Shown piece by piece: positions 34,461 to 43,701 of a stretch of DNA of 64,000 nucleotides; the stretch's first letter is position 1, and each line of letters begins with the position of its first letter. The notes beneath the pieces were generated by a model, which ran no database searches, was not told the DNA's origin, and was given only the letters and a program-made list of their open reading frames with translations. The DNA comes from DASZHJ01 sp035507155 (GTDB taxonomy: Bacteria; Pseudomonadota; Alphaproteobacteria; ATCC43930; CGMCC-115725): the NCBI GenBank assembly GCA_035507155.1, contig DATJOK010000071.1, forward strand, positions 7,284 to 71,283, read 5' to 3'. The translations under genes were made by a program, and so were the position numbers.

Positions 34461-36557
34461 ATGAGCATCTCGTCTGCACCGGTCCTGGCGGAAACCGTTC
34501 GGTCTCCGCGGGCGTCGGCCCGGCGACGGAGACCGGCGGAGCTTCCGGTGCTGGACGCCGATACCGTGCTCTCCTCCGATCTCTTCGATACGCTGATCAC
34601 GCGGACCTTCCGGCATCCCACCGAGCTCTTCGCGCTTGCCGACGGGGCGCTCCGGGACAATGGCCTTTGGCGCCAAGGCCCTCGCGAGTGGCGCGAGAAG
34701 CGGGTAGCTGTGGAGCGGGAGCTGCGCCAGAGCAAGCGGGGCCTCGAGGTGACGCTGGCCGAGATCTATCGGGCGCTCGGCGCCGATCTCGGCTGGACCG
34801 ATGAAGAGATCGAGGTGGCGGTCGCCATCGAGGCCGGGATCGAGTTTCGCCTCACATCGCCAGTGCGGCGGACGATCGAGTGGTTCAACGCGGCCGCCGG
34901 AGTGGCGCATCACCGCATCATCCTCTGCGACACCTATTTTCCCCGCTGGATGATCGAGCGCCTGGTCGGCGCCAACGGCATCGAGATCGCGCCCGAGGAC
35001 ATCCATCTGTCCTCCGAGCTGGGGGCGACCAAGGCGACCGGCCAGGTCTATCCCCTGGTCCTCGACAAGCTGCGGCAGCTGGGCGCGGGCCGCGTCCTGC
35101 ACCTCGGTGACAACGAGATCTCTGACATCCGCAATGCGCGGGCGGCCGGGCTCGGCACATATCATTTCACCGCGACACGGCAGGAGGGCGATAAGCCCGG
35201 TGGCGTCGAGGACGCCTGCGATCCGGCGATCGTCGGCGCCGTGCGCGCGGCGCGGCTGCTGGATCACAGTGCGGACGCGCATCGGCGCGCGGTGTGGCGC
35301 GCCGGCTGCGAGATCGGCGGTCCGCTGGTGACAGGCTTCGTGCTGTGGACGCTGCTCGAGGCGCGACGGCGCGGGCTTGGCGCGCTCCACTTCCTGGCTC
35401 GCGACGGGCAGATCATGTGCGGCGTCGCTCGCCGCCTCCTGCCGCTGCTCGATCGGCCGATCGAGTGCCGCTATCTTTACGCTTCGCGGCAGGCGCTTTT
35501 CCTGCCCTCGATCGCCGCGCTCGATGATCGGGCAATGGCGTGGATCCTGCATCAGCCCGGCAAGACGACGCTCGCTGCGATGCTGTCGCGCGTCGACGTC
35601 GATCCCGACACCTGCGCCGACGCTCTGACGGCGACAGGGCTCTCGGTGGCGGACATGCCGCGCCGGTTGAGCGAGATCGGGCTGGAGCGGGCGGCGGCAT
35701 TGCTCAAGCACCCTGGCCTCGCCCGGAGCATTCTCGCCTCGGCCGCGGAGCGGCGTTCCGCCTTGCTGGCCTATCTCGACGAGAACGAATTCTGGTCCGG
35801 CGGAGCCGCGATCGTCGATGTCGGCTGGCACGGCCGCCTGCAGCTGGCGCTCGGCCGCGCGCTTGCCGCCGAAGGGCGATTGCCGGAGCGCGGGCTGCTG
35901 GGCCTCTATCTCAGTCTCTACGAGACGCCCGACGATCCCGTGGCCGGCGCATTCCAAACCTATATCCCGGCCTCGCGAGGGGCTACCGCCGAGGAGATGC
36001 ATCCGAACGGCTCGGTGGTGGAGATCTTCTTCGCGGCGGATCACGGCTCGCTCAAGGCCTACCAGCGGGATCCGGCCAGCGGCCGCGCCGCCTGCGTGCT
36101 GCGGGAGGCGCGGAACGCGGCCGCGATCGACTGGGGCGTGCAGGCGCAGCAGGCGGCGATCCTCTCCTTCGCCGAGATCCTGGTGCGCAACGTCCGCGCG
36201 CTCCGCGTTGCTCCGCAGGAGCTGCTTCCGACGTTGAGGTCCTATTCAGCGGCGGCATTGGCGCGCTTCCTCGAGCGGCCAACCCGGCAGGAGGCGGATG
36301 CCTACGGGTGCTTTCCGCACTCGGAAGATCAGTCGCATTCCGCCTATGCCGAGGTGGCGCCCCGCCAGGCGGTCAGCCGCATCCTCGCCTCGATGCTGCG
36401 GCCCCATCGCTTCCCGCTGCAGAGCCTGTGGCGCGAGGGCACCATCAGCCGCTCACTGCCAGCTCCGGCCTCTACCGGCGTGATCGATGCGTTCACGGGC
36501 GTCGCGGTCACGAAACGGCGGGTGCGTCATGTCCTCGGTGCCGGCGAGCGGCGCTGA
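34461..36557 (+). CDS. HAD-superfamily protein with large uncharacterised C-terminal domain
   Basis: The 698-aa protein has an N-terminal HAD domain (about 30-260): motif I SSDLFDTLITR with nucleophile Asp40 but Phe instead of Asp two residues later, and motif IV LHLGDNEISDIRNARAAG. The second half (about 275-600) has segments LHFLARDGQIM, CRYLYASRQALFLPS and IVDVGWHGRLQLAL that recur in HAD-type proteins (COG5610-like) of polysaccharide clusters, with no known activity. It starts 21 nt after a GT2 gene and overlaps the flippase gene. It could be a phosphatase or a phospho-sugar transferase acting on EPS. Confidence 0.75.
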   Translation: MSISSAPVLAETVRSPRASARRRRPAELPVLDADTVLSSDLFDTLITRTFRHPTELFALADGALRDNGLWRQGPREWREKRVAVERELRQSKRGLEVTLAEIYRALGADLGWTDEEIEVAVAIEAGIEFRLTSPVRRTIEWFNAAAGVAHHRIILCDTYFPRWMIERLVGANGIEIAPEDIHLSSELGATKATGQVYPLVLDKLRQLGAGRVLHLGDNEISDIRNARAAGLGTYHFTATRQEGDKPGGVEDACDPAIVGAVRAARLLDHSADAHRRAVWRAGCEIGGPLVTGFVLWTLLEARRRGLGALHFLARDGQIMCGVARRLLPLLDRPIECRYLYASRQALFLPSIAALDDRAMAWILHQPGKTTLAAMLSRVDVDPDTCADALTATGLSVADMPRRLSEIGLERAAALLKHPGLARSILASAAERRSALLAYLDENEFWSGGAAIVDVGWHGRLQLALGRALAAEGRLPERGLLGLYLSLYETPDDPVAGAFQTYIPASRGATAEEMHPNGSVVEIFFAADHGSLKAYQRDPASGRAACVLREARNAAAIDWGVQAQQAAILSFAEILVRNVRALRVAPQELLPTLRSYSAAALARFLERPTRQEADAYGCFPHSEDQSHSAYAEVAPRQAVSRILASMLRPHRFPLQSLWREGTISRSLPAPASTGVIDAFTGVAVTKRRVRHVLGAGERR

Positions 36558-37899
36558 TCGGAGAAGGTACCGGAGAGTGCTGATCCACCGCCTCACTGCG
36601 GCGCTGCTGCCGAAGCTCCGTTATTTCCGCGTGATGTCGGTCTACGCGGTCGAGCGCTTCACCTATCTGGTCCTCAGCTTTCTGGTCTTCCCGATCATCG
36701 CCAAGGCCTATGGGCCGGACGCGCTCGGCCACTACTCGATCGCGCAGACGGTGGTGAGCCTGGTGACGCCCTTCCTCGCCACCGGCGCTGAAGCGATCGC
36801 GATCCGCGATCTGGTCCGCCGCGGCGAGGAGCGCGGCAAGGTGGCGGGCTCGGCAGCGCTGCTGCTGGGATTGTTCACGGTGCCCGCAGTCCTGCTGCCG
36901 ATCGGTGCGGCCTATGTCGCCTATGGCGACGATCCCGTAACGGTGACTCTGGTGATCTGGCTCGCGATCGCCTTTCTGCCGACGCCGCTCTACGTCATCG
37001 ACTTCCTCTGGAAGGCGGATCTGCGCCCGGCCTATTCGGTGGTGCCGCGGCTCCTGGTGATGCTGGTCTCGCTCGCCGCCAAGGCGACCGCGGCGCGGTC
37101 GGGCTATCCGATCATCGCCATCGCCGTCATCACGGCGGCGGAAGCCTGGATCTCGGCCCTGATGCTGGCGGTCGTCTTCCTCTTCGCCCGCCGGCGCGGG
37201 GAGCGCTGGACGCTGGAACGCGAGGCCTTCCGCAGCCTCTTCGCTCAGACCTTGCCGGCGATGATTGCCATGTTGGCGGTGCTTGTATTCTTCCGGGTGA
37301 CCCAGCTGATGCTGGGCTGGCTCTCGAACTATCGCGAGGTCGGCATCTATGCGGTGGCTTTCCAGCTGATCCAGGTGCCGAACATCTTGCCTACCGTCGT
37401 GCTCACCACCTGCTATCCGCGGCTGGTGGCGCTCCGCGACGAGAACCCAGCGCTCTATACGGAGTATCTCGACCGGCTGCTCTCCTTCTTTTCGTTCGCC
37501 GGCTGGGGCCTTGTCCTGGTCGTGCTGCTGGGCGGTGACTGGGGGATGAACCTGCTGTTCGGCAACAAATTCCAGGGATCGGGCCTGATCCTGCTGCTGC
37601 TCAGCATCTCGACCCTCTGCAACTTCAGCGCCGCCGTGCGCGGCCAGCTCATCTTCATCGCCAACCGGCCGAACCTGCACGTTGCCAACGCGCTCATCGG
37701 CCTCGCGACGCTGGTCCCGCTGAATTTCGCCCTCATCCCGCATTACGGCGCCCAGGGTGGCGCGGCAGCGGTGGCCGTCGCGTCCCTGGTCTCCGGCGTG
37801 CTGACGTCCTTCCTCTTCAGCGAGACCAGCCCCTTCGGCCGCCGCCAGCTCTGGCGGCTGGTGCTGCCCTCGGCCCTGTTCTGGCGCTTCTCGATGTAA
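36529..37899 (+). CDS. Polysaccharide flippase (Wzx-like)
   Basis: The product of about 456 aa has 12-14 helices and the Wzx opening MSVYAVERFTYLVLSFLVFPIIAKAYGPDALGHYS in the first 80 residues. It would flip the undecaprenyl-linked repeat across the inner membrane. ATG 36529 overlaps the HAD gene by 29 nt; a GTG at 36577 is an alternative start outside the overlap. Its stop is only 3 nt from the convergent MaoC gene. It ends the EPS locus. Confidence 0.85.
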   Translation: MSSVPASGADRRRYRRVLIHRLTAALLPKLRYFRVMSVYAVERFTYLVLSFLVFPIIAKAYGPDALGHYSIAQTVVSLVTPFLATGAEAIAIRDLVRRGEERGKVAGSAALLLGLFTVPAVLLPIGAAYVAYGDDPVTVTLVIWLAIAFLPTPLYVIDFLWKADLRPAYSVVPRLLVMLVSLAAKATAARSGYPIIAIAVITAAEAWISALMLAVVFLFARRRGERWTLEREAFRSLFAQTLPAMIAMLAVLVFFRVTQLMLGWLSNYREVGIYAVAFQLIQVPNILPTVVLTTCYPRLVALRDENPALYTEYLDRLLSFFSFAGWGLVLVVLLGGDWGMNLLFGNKFQGSGLILLLLSISTLCNFSAAVRGQLIFIANRPNLHVANALIGLATLVPLNFALIPHYGAQGGAAAVAVASLVSGVLTSFLFSETSPFGRRQLWRLVLPSALFWRFSM

Positions 37900-37902
37900 A
37901 CC

Positions 37903-38343
37903 CTATTTCGGCGGCACCCACTTCATCACGTGGGTGCCGGCGAGGCAGAGCTCGCCGTCCTGATTGAGGATCTCGACCTTCGCGCGGCTGCGCGCGGCGT
38001 CACCGTCGATCGCCTCCACCGTATAGCGGGCAGTGATCGTGTCGCCGATGAAGACCGGCTTGAGGAAGCGGATCTTGTCATAGCCCAATGACACCGGCAC
38101 GCCCTTGGCGCCGCGGTCCACCGAGCGGCGCGAGATCATCGAGGCGGTGGTGGAAAGGAGCCCCATGATGAGGGCGCCGTGGGCGATGCGGCGGCCGAAG
38201 GCGGTGCCGCGCGCGTACTCCTCGTTGACGTGGATGGGATCGAAATCGCCCGTGAGGCCCGAGAACAGCACGAGATCCGCCTCGCCGATGGTCTTGGAGA
38301 ACTCGGCGCGCTCGCCGATCTCGAGCCGCGTGTCGAAGGCCAT
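37903..38343 (-). CDS. MaoC-family hydratase
   Basis: The 146-aa single hot-dog protein has the R-hydratase signature SGLTGDFDPIHVNEEYA with catalytic-type Asp and His, and RIAHGALIMGLLST. It would hydrate an enoyl-CoA thioester in the cytoplasm. It is the last gene of a six-gene operon (two permeases, fused ATPases, CoA-transferase, AroE-like enzyme, hydratase), 3 nt after the AroE-like gene. In that setting it likely acts on the CoA ester made by the CoA-transferase. Confidence 0.9.
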   Translation of the reverse strand: MAFDTRLEIGERAEFSKTIGEADLVLFSGLTGDFDPIHVNEEYARGTAFGRRIAHGALIMGLLSTTASMISRRSVDRGAKGVPVSLGYDKIRFLKPVFIGDTITARYTVEAIDGDAARSRAKVEILNQDGELCLAGTHVMKWVPPK

Positions 38344-38346
38344 GGC

Positions 38347-39156
38347 TCAGTCCCCGAGCCCGAAGAAGCCGAGCACCTCCTCGATCTGGCCCTCCAGCAT
38401 GGCACGGCCGTCGACGGTGCGGCAGCCACAGCGCTGGGCATGGCGGAGGAAGGGGGTGGGCTCCGGCTTCATGATGACGTCGATCACCAGCAGGGCGGGG
38501 TCGAGCGGTCCCAGCTCCGCCGGCATGCCGTCGCCCGTGGTCATGCCGATCGGCGTCGCGTTGACGACGATGTCATGGTCTTTGGCAGTTGCCGCGCCGG
38601 CAGCGATCCGGCGGCCGGGATAGGCGGCTGCCACGCGATCGGCGAGCGCCTTGGCCTTGGCGGCATCGACGTCGAAGATGGTGATGGCGCTGGCACCCGC
38701 ATCCGCCACCGCCACGGCGACCGCGCTGCCGGCGCCGCCGGCGCCGATCAGCATGACGCGCTTGCCCTCGATCACATGTCCCTCCTCGCGGAGCCGTCTC
38801 GTGAGGCCGCGGCCGTCGAACATGTCGCCCGACCAGCTGCCGTCCTTCTCGCGCCGCATGGCGTTGATGGCGCCGACCTTCTCGCCCATCGGCAGCAGGC
38901 GGTCCACATGGGGGATGATCCGCGACTTGTAGGGAACGGTGATGATGATGCCGTCGAGATTGACGATCTCCTTGATGCCGCGCACGGTCACGTCGAACTG
39001 TCCCGGCGCCACATGCATCGGCACCATCAGCGCGTTCATGCCCATGGCGCGGAAGCGCGGCGTATAGGTCTGCGGCGAGCGTACCTGGGCGATCGGGTGG
39101 CCGATGATGACGTAGAGCCGCGTCGAGCCGTCGACGATCGGCAGCCCGGCGCTCAT
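38347..39156 (-). CDS. AroE-family NAD(P) dehydrogenase, atypical substrate site
   Basis: The 269-aa protein has the AroE N-terminal substrate domain and a Rossmann domain with VMLIGAGGAGSAV. The catalytic Lys (ITVPYKSRI) and Asp (GDMFDGRG) are kept. However, the shikimate carboxylate-binding HS.SP motif reads AQVRSP, the usual HN after it reads YT, and NTDG reads MFDG. So it probably oxidises a different hydroxy acid. It overlaps the CoA-transferase gene by ATGA in a catabolic operon, not with aromatic biosynthesis genes. A true shikimate dehydrogenase is unlikely. Confidence 0.82.
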   Translation of the reverse strand: MSAGLPIVDGSTRLYVIIGHPIAQVRSPQTYTPRFRAMGMNALMVPMHVAPGQFDVTVRGIKEIVNLDGIIITVPYKSRIIPHVDRLLPMGEKVGAINAMRREKDGSWSGDMFDGRGLTRRLREEGHVIEGKRVMLIGAGGAGSAVAVAVADAGASAITIFDVDAAKAKALADRVAAAYPGRRIAAGAATAKDHDIVVNATPIGMTTGDGMPAELGPLDPALLVIDVIMKPEPTPFLRHAQRCGCRTVDGRAMLEGQIEEVLGFFGLGD

Positions 39157-40718
39157 TGCGCGGCCTCCGACACGGCGTCGAGGCAGGCGAGCCGCGGCGA
39201 TCCCGGGCGCGCCGGCTTCCCGGCGACGTCGCGGGCGAGACCCATCCGCTCGGGCCGGAAGAGCCGCGCATCCATGATCCTGAGATCGCCGGCGATCGCC
39301 GGCTCGAAGCCCATATGGGCAAGCACGTCGCGCTCGACGTCGAGATCCGGAGCGATCTCGATCAGCTCGATCCCGTCCTTCGCCAGCCGGAATACCGCGC
39401 GCTCGGTGACGTAGAGCACGCGCTGGCCGCGCTCGCGGCCGAAGCGGCCGCTATAGGTGATCTGCTCGACCGCGTTGACCAGCTTCTGCTGCTTGCCGGC
39501 GATGAACGTGCCGCTGAACACCACGCACCTCGCATTCTGGCTGATGTTGATGAAGCCGCCCGGGCCGACGATGCGACGGCCGAAGCGGCTCACGTTGACG
39601 TTGCCCTCGGCGTCCATCTCCGCGAAGGAGAGGAACGCGAGATCGAGGCCGCCGCCATCGTAGAAATCGAACTGGTAGGGCTGGTCGACCATCGCGGCAA
39701 AGTTGCGCGACGCGCCGGCCTCGTTGCCGGAGGCCGGTGCACCGCCGATGAGGCCCTGCTCGTTGGTGAGCCAGACCGCGTCGAGGAAGCCCTCCTCGGC
39801 GGCGACATTGGCGATGCCGGTGGAGATGCCGGACCCGAGATTGCAGATGGCGCCGGGGAAAAGCTCCAGCGCCGCGCGCCGCGCGATCACCTTGCGGGCG
39901 TCCTGCGGCAGCACCGGCACGTCGGAAAGCGGGATGCGCAGCTCGCCGGCGTAGGAGGGGCTGTACTCCGTGAGGTAGGTCTGGCGCTGGCCGGGCTCGA
40001 CCACCACGAGATCGACGAGGATGCCGGGGATCTTCACCTGTTTCGGCGGCAGCGTGCCGCGCCGGGCCATCCGCTTCACCTGCACGATGACGAGGCCGCC
40101 GTTCCGTCGCGTCGCCTGTGCCTCCGACAGCATCTCGCCGAAGACCGCTTCCTGCTCCATGGTGATGTTGCCGTCCTCGTCGGCGGTGGTGCCGCGCAGC
40201 AGCGCCACGTCGACCTTGAAGGGCTTGTAGAGGAGCTGCTCGCGGCCATCGACGGTGATGAGCTCGACCAGATCGTCCTTGGCGGAAGGACTCTGCCGGC
40301 CGCCACCGTGGCGCGGATCGACGAAGGTGTGGAGGCCGGTCTCGGTGATGAGGCCGGTGCGGCCGGCCGCCATCTCGCGGGTGAGCTGGGACATGGCGCC
40401 CTGCGGCAGGGTATAGGCCTCGACCTTGTCGGCGAGCGCCAGCTCCGCGAGCTTCGGCGAGTTGACGAGGGTGCCGCAGACCACTCGTTTCAGCATGCCC
40501 TCATGGGCGAAATGGCCGGCGCCAAGGGTCTTGTCGTCGCCAAGGCCGACCGGATGCACCGAGGTGAGGTTGCGCGGCTCGCCCTCGGCGAGGAAGCGGC
40601 GCTCCAGGGCCGCCATCAGCGCCTCCGGCACCGCATGACCGCCGCCGGAGCCGCCGATCAGGAGGGTGTCACCGGATTGAATGAGCTTGACCGCCGCATC
40701 GGCCGTTACGCGTCGCAC
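39153..40718 (-). CDS. Acyl-CoA:carboxylate CoA-transferase (propionate CoA-transferase/YdiF-like)
   Basis: The 521-aa protein is a family I CoA-transferase with alpha and beta halves fused in one chain. The alpha half has GDTLLIGGSGGGHAVPEAL near residue 16, and the beta half has NLGSGISTGIA and the catalytic-Glu region TNEQGLIGGAP near residue 325. It activates a carboxylic acid by CoA exchange. It is 18 nt from the ATPase gene and overlaps the AroE-like gene, so the imported acid is probably its substrate. Related enzymes include acetoacetyl- and propionyl-CoA transferases. Confidence 0.88.
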   Translation of the reverse strand: MRRVTADAAVKLIQSGDTLLIGGSGGGHAVPEALMAALERRFLAEGEPRNLTSVHPVGLGDDKTLGAGHFAHEGMLKRVVCGTLVNSPKLAELALADKVEAYTLPQGAMSQLTREMAAGRTGLITETGLHTFVDPRHGGGRQSPSAKDDLVELITVDGREQLLYKPFKVDVALLRGTTADEDGNITMEQEAVFGEMLSEAQATRRNGGLVIVQVKRMARRGTLPPKQVKIPGILVDLVVVEPGQRQTYLTEYSPSYAGELRIPLSDVPVLPQDARKVIARRAALELFPGAICNLGSGISTGIANVAAEEGFLDAVWLTNEQGLIGGAPASGNEAGASRNFAAMVDQPYQFDFYDGGGLDLAFLSFAEMDAEGNVNVSRFGRRIVGPGGFINISQNARCVVFSGTFIAGKQQKLVNAVEQITYSGRFGRERGQRVLYVTERAVFRLAKDGIELIEIAPDLDVERDVLAHMGFEPAIAGDLRIMDARLFRPERMGLARDVAGKPARPGSPRLACLDAVSEAAQ

Positions 40719-40736
40719 GCTGTCCTCCTCACTCGC

Positions 40737-42818
40737 TCAGAACTCTCCGGGGTAATGGCAGGCCACCAAATGGCCGTCGCCGGCCGCCGCCAGCGGCGGC
40801 GCGGTCTCCGCGCAGACCGGCTTGGCGATCGGGCAGCGGGTCCGGAAGCGGCAGCCCGAGGGCGGGTCGACGGCGCTCGGCGGCTCGCCGGCAAGCCGCA
40901 GATGCTGGCGCCGGCGCTCTGCTGCCGCATCGGGAATCGGCACCGCCGAGATCAGGTGGCGCGTATAAGGATGGAGCGGTGCCGCGAAGAGCTCTTCGGC
41001 CGGCGCCACCTCCATCACCTTGCCGAGATAGAGCACCACGATGCGGTCGGATATGTGCCGCACCACGGCGAGATCGTGGGCGATGAAGAGATATGTCAGG
41101 CCGAAGCGCTCCTGCAGGTCGACCAGCAGATTGATGATCTGCGCCTGGATGTTGACGTCGAGGGCGGAGATCGGCTCGTCCGCGATGATGAAGTCCGGCC
41201 GCACCGCCAGCGCACGGGCGATCGAGATGCGCTGCCGTTGGCCGCCGGAGAATTCGTGGGGATAGCGGTTGGCGGCCTTTGGATTGAGGCCGACCACGCC
41301 GAGGATCTCGTCGATCCGCGCCTTCGCCTCGGCGCCATTCTGGACCAGACCATGGAAGCGCATGGGCTCGCCCAGGATCTCGCCCACGGTCATCCGGGGA
41401 TTGAGCGAGGAGTAGGGGTCCTGGAACACCATCTGCATGCGCCGGCGCAGCGGGCGGATCTCCGATGCCTTGGCATGGGTGATGTCCTGGCCGGCGAAGC
41501 TGATCGAGCCGTCGCTCGGCTCGTAGATGCGGATCAGCACGCGAGCGAGGGTGGATTTCCCGCAGCCGGATTCGCCGACGAGGCCCACCGTCTCGCCCTG
41601 GGCCACGTCGAGATCGATGCCGTCGACCGCATGCACCAGCTTGTGCGGCTCGAAGAACCCGGCGCTCGGCAGCGCGAAATATTTCTTGAGACCGCGCACC
41701 TCGAGGAGCCGCTGGCCGCGCGCCAGCGTCGCTGCCTGGCCCTGCTCGAAGCGGGGGGCGCTCGCGGTGATCGTCTCGGCCGGTGCCGTCAGCGGCGTGT
41801 CGGCCTGGGTCACCCAGCAGCGCGCGCGGCGGCCGGGCGCCACCGGCTCCAGGCTCGGATGCTGCTCGCATTTGTCGACGCGGAACGGGCAGCGTGCCGC
41901 GAAGCGGCAGCCGGCCGGGTAATTGAGCGGGTCCGGCGGCGCGCCTTCGATGGTCGTGAGGCGCTTGCTGCCGGGCGCATGGTGGTCGAGGCGCGGCACC
42001 GCGTTGATGAGCGCCCAGGTGTAGGGATGCCGGGGGTTCGAGAGGATCTCGTCGGTCGGGCCTTCCTCCACCACCTCGCCCGCATACATCACCACCACGC
42101 GGCTGCAGACATTTGCGATGACGCCGAGATCGTGGCTGATGAGCACGATGGCGGTGCCGAAATCGCGATTGAGCTCGCGCAGCAGCTCGAGGATCTGTGC
42201 CTGGATGGTGACGTCGAGGGCGGTGGTCGGCTCGTCGGCGATGAGGAGCGCTGGCTCATTGCTCATGCCCATCGCCAGCACGACGCGCTGGCGCATGCCG
42301 CCGGAGAACTGGTGCGGATAGGAGCGGATCGCGCGCTCGGGCGCGGTGATGCCCATGCGGCCCAGCAGCTTGATCGAGCGCTGGGTCGCCTCGTCGACCG
42401 CGTAGCCGCCATGCACCACCATGGTCTCCACCAGCTGGCGCGCGAGCCTCAGCACCGGGTTGAGCGAGGTCATCGGGTTCTGGAACACCATGGCGACGTC
42501 GCCGCCGCGGAAGGCCTGCAGCTCCGCCGGGCCCATCGCCAGCACGTCGCGGCCCTGGAACTTGATCGAGCCCGCGACAATGCGGCTCGGCTCCTCCAGG
42601 AGGCGCATGAGCGAGAGCGCGGTGACGCTCTTGCCGGAGCCGGACTCGCCGACGATGCCGAGCGTCTCGCCCGCGGCCACCGAGAAGCTCACGCCGTCGA
42701 CGGCGCGCACCACACCCTCGTCGGTGAAGAACTGGGTCTTGAGGCCGCGCACCTCGAGCACCGGCGCGGCGGTGCCGCTGGTCTCGGCCGAGGGCAGGGG
42801 CTTCGCCATGTCGTTCAT
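40737..42818 (-). CDS. Fused dual ABC ATPase of a Dpp/Gsi-type importer
   Basis: The 693-aa protein carries two complete ATPase domains. The first has GESGSGKSVTAL, FSGGMRQRVVLAMG and LLIADEPTTALD. The second, after about residue 370, has GESGCGKSTLARV, FSGGQRQRISIARA and FIIADEPISALD. Each ends in an oligopeptide-type extension with CRFAARCP or CRFRTRCP cysteines. This equals a DppD-DppF fusion as in GsiA/YejF. It energises the two permeases encoded 1-2 nt upstream. No binding-protein gene is adjacent; the one at 49070-50689 is the likely partner. Confidence 0.93.
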   Translation of the reverse strand: MNDMAKPLPSAETSGTAAPVLEVRGLKTQFFTDEGVVRAVDGVSFSVAAGETLGIVGESGSGKSVTALSLMRLLEEPSRIVAGSIKFQGRDVLAMGPAELQAFRGGDVAMVFQNPMTSLNPVLRLARQLVETMVVHGGYAVDEATQRSIKLLGRMGITAPERAIRSYPHQFSGGMRQRVVLAMGMSNEPALLIADEPTTALDVTIQAQILELLRELNRDFGTAIVLISHDLGVIANVCSRVVVMYAGEVVEEGPTDEILSNPRHPYTWALINAVPRLDHHAPGSKRLTTIEGAPPDPLNYPAGCRFAARCPFRVDKCEQHPSLEPVAPGRRARCWVTQADTPLTAPAETITASAPRFEQGQAATLARGQRLLEVRGLKKYFALPSAGFFEPHKLVHAVDGIDLDVAQGETVGLVGESGCGKSTLARVLIRIYEPSDGSISFAGQDITHAKASEIRPLRRRMQMVFQDPYSSLNPRMTVGEILGEPMRFHGLVQNGAEAKARIDEILGVVGLNPKAANRYPHEFSGGQRQRISIARALAVRPDFIIADEPISALDVNIQAQIINLLVDLQERFGLTYLFIAHDLAVVRHISDRIVVLYLGKVMEVAPAEELFAAPLHPYTRHLISAVPIPDAAAERRRQHLRLAGEPPSAVDPPSGCRFRTRCPIAKPVCAETAPPLAAAGDGHLVACHYPGEF

Positions 42819-42819
42819 G

Positions 42820-43701
42820 TCAGCGCCGCCGGGACTTCGGATCGAGCCAGTCGCGGATGCCGTCGCCGAGGAAGTTGAAGCCCAGCACGATGGTGAGGAT
42901 GGCGAGGCCGGGGAAGGATGCCACCCACCATTGCTCGACGAGCTCGCGGCCCTCGGCGACCATGGAGCCCCATTCCGGCGTCGGTGGCACCACGCCCAGC
43001 CCCAGGAAGGAGAGGCCGGCGAAGGTGATGATGGCGTTGCCGATATCGAGGGTGGTGAGCACCACCAGCGGCCCCACCGCGTTCGGGATGATGTGGCGCA
43101 TCAGGATGCGCGCCGGGCTGAAGCCCACCACCATCGCCGCCTCGACATATTCCTGGGAGCGCTGCACCAGCACCAGGCCGCGGGCGAGACGGGCGAATTT
43201 CGGCCACCACACCACCAGCATGGCGATGATGGTGTTGGTGGTGCCGATGCCGAGCGCCGCCGCGATGGCGAGCGCCAGGATGATCGGCGGGAAGCAGAGC
43301 ACGAGATCGGTCGCCCGCATGATGAGCTCTTCGATCTTGCCGCCGGCGAAGGCGGCGATGCCGCCGATGAGAGTGCCGGCGACCGCGCTCACCATCACCA
43401 CGACGAAGCCGGTGATGAGGGAGATCTGCGAGCCGTAGAGGAGCCGTGTCAGCACGTCCCGGCCGAGCGCATCGGTGCCGAGCCAATGCTCGAGCGACGG
43501 CGGCTGCAGGCGGATGGTGACGTCCACTGCATCGGGCGGATAGGGCGAGATGACCGAAGCGAAAAGCGCGATCAGGATCCAGGCCAGCACGATCGCAAGC
43601 CCGAGGCTTGCGAGCCCATAGCGCCGCCACCAGCGCCGCGCCGGCGAGAGCGGCGGCGCCACGGCTCGCTCCAGCCCTGCTTCGCTTTCGAGTGCGGTCA
43701 T
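42820..43701 (-). CDS. ABC transporter permease (DppC-like)
   Basis: The 293-aa permease shows the DppC marks EHWLGTDALGRDVLTR after the first helix and the EAA loop EAAMVVGFSPARILMRHIIPN. ATG 43701 overlaps the stop of the DppB-like gene as ATGA. About six helices are expected. It ends 1 nt before the ATPase start. Its N-terminal 30 residues are a cytoplasmic extension rich in Ala and Arg. Confidence 0.92.
   Translation of the reverse strand: MTALESEAGLERAVAPPLSPARRWWRRYGLASLGLAIVLAWILIALFASVISPYPPDAVDVTIRLQPPSLEHWLGTDALGRDVLTRLLYGSQISLITGFVVVMVSAVAGTLIGGIAAFAGGKIEELIMRATDLVLCFPPIILALAIAAALGIGTTNTIIAMLVVWWPKFARLARGLVLVQRSQEYVEAAMVVGFSPARILMRHIIPNAVGPLVVLTTLDIGNAIITFAGLSFLGLGVVPPTPEWGSMVAEGRELVEQWWVASFPGLAILTIVLGFNFLGDGIRDWLDPKSRRR

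Noticed and set aside
39156..42878. Very long open frame on the plus strand opposite the CoA-transferase and ABC ATPase genes
   Set aside because: It is antisense to clearly conserved genes and its product is a His/Arg/Glu/Gly-rich sequence typical of shadow frames in GC-rich DNA.
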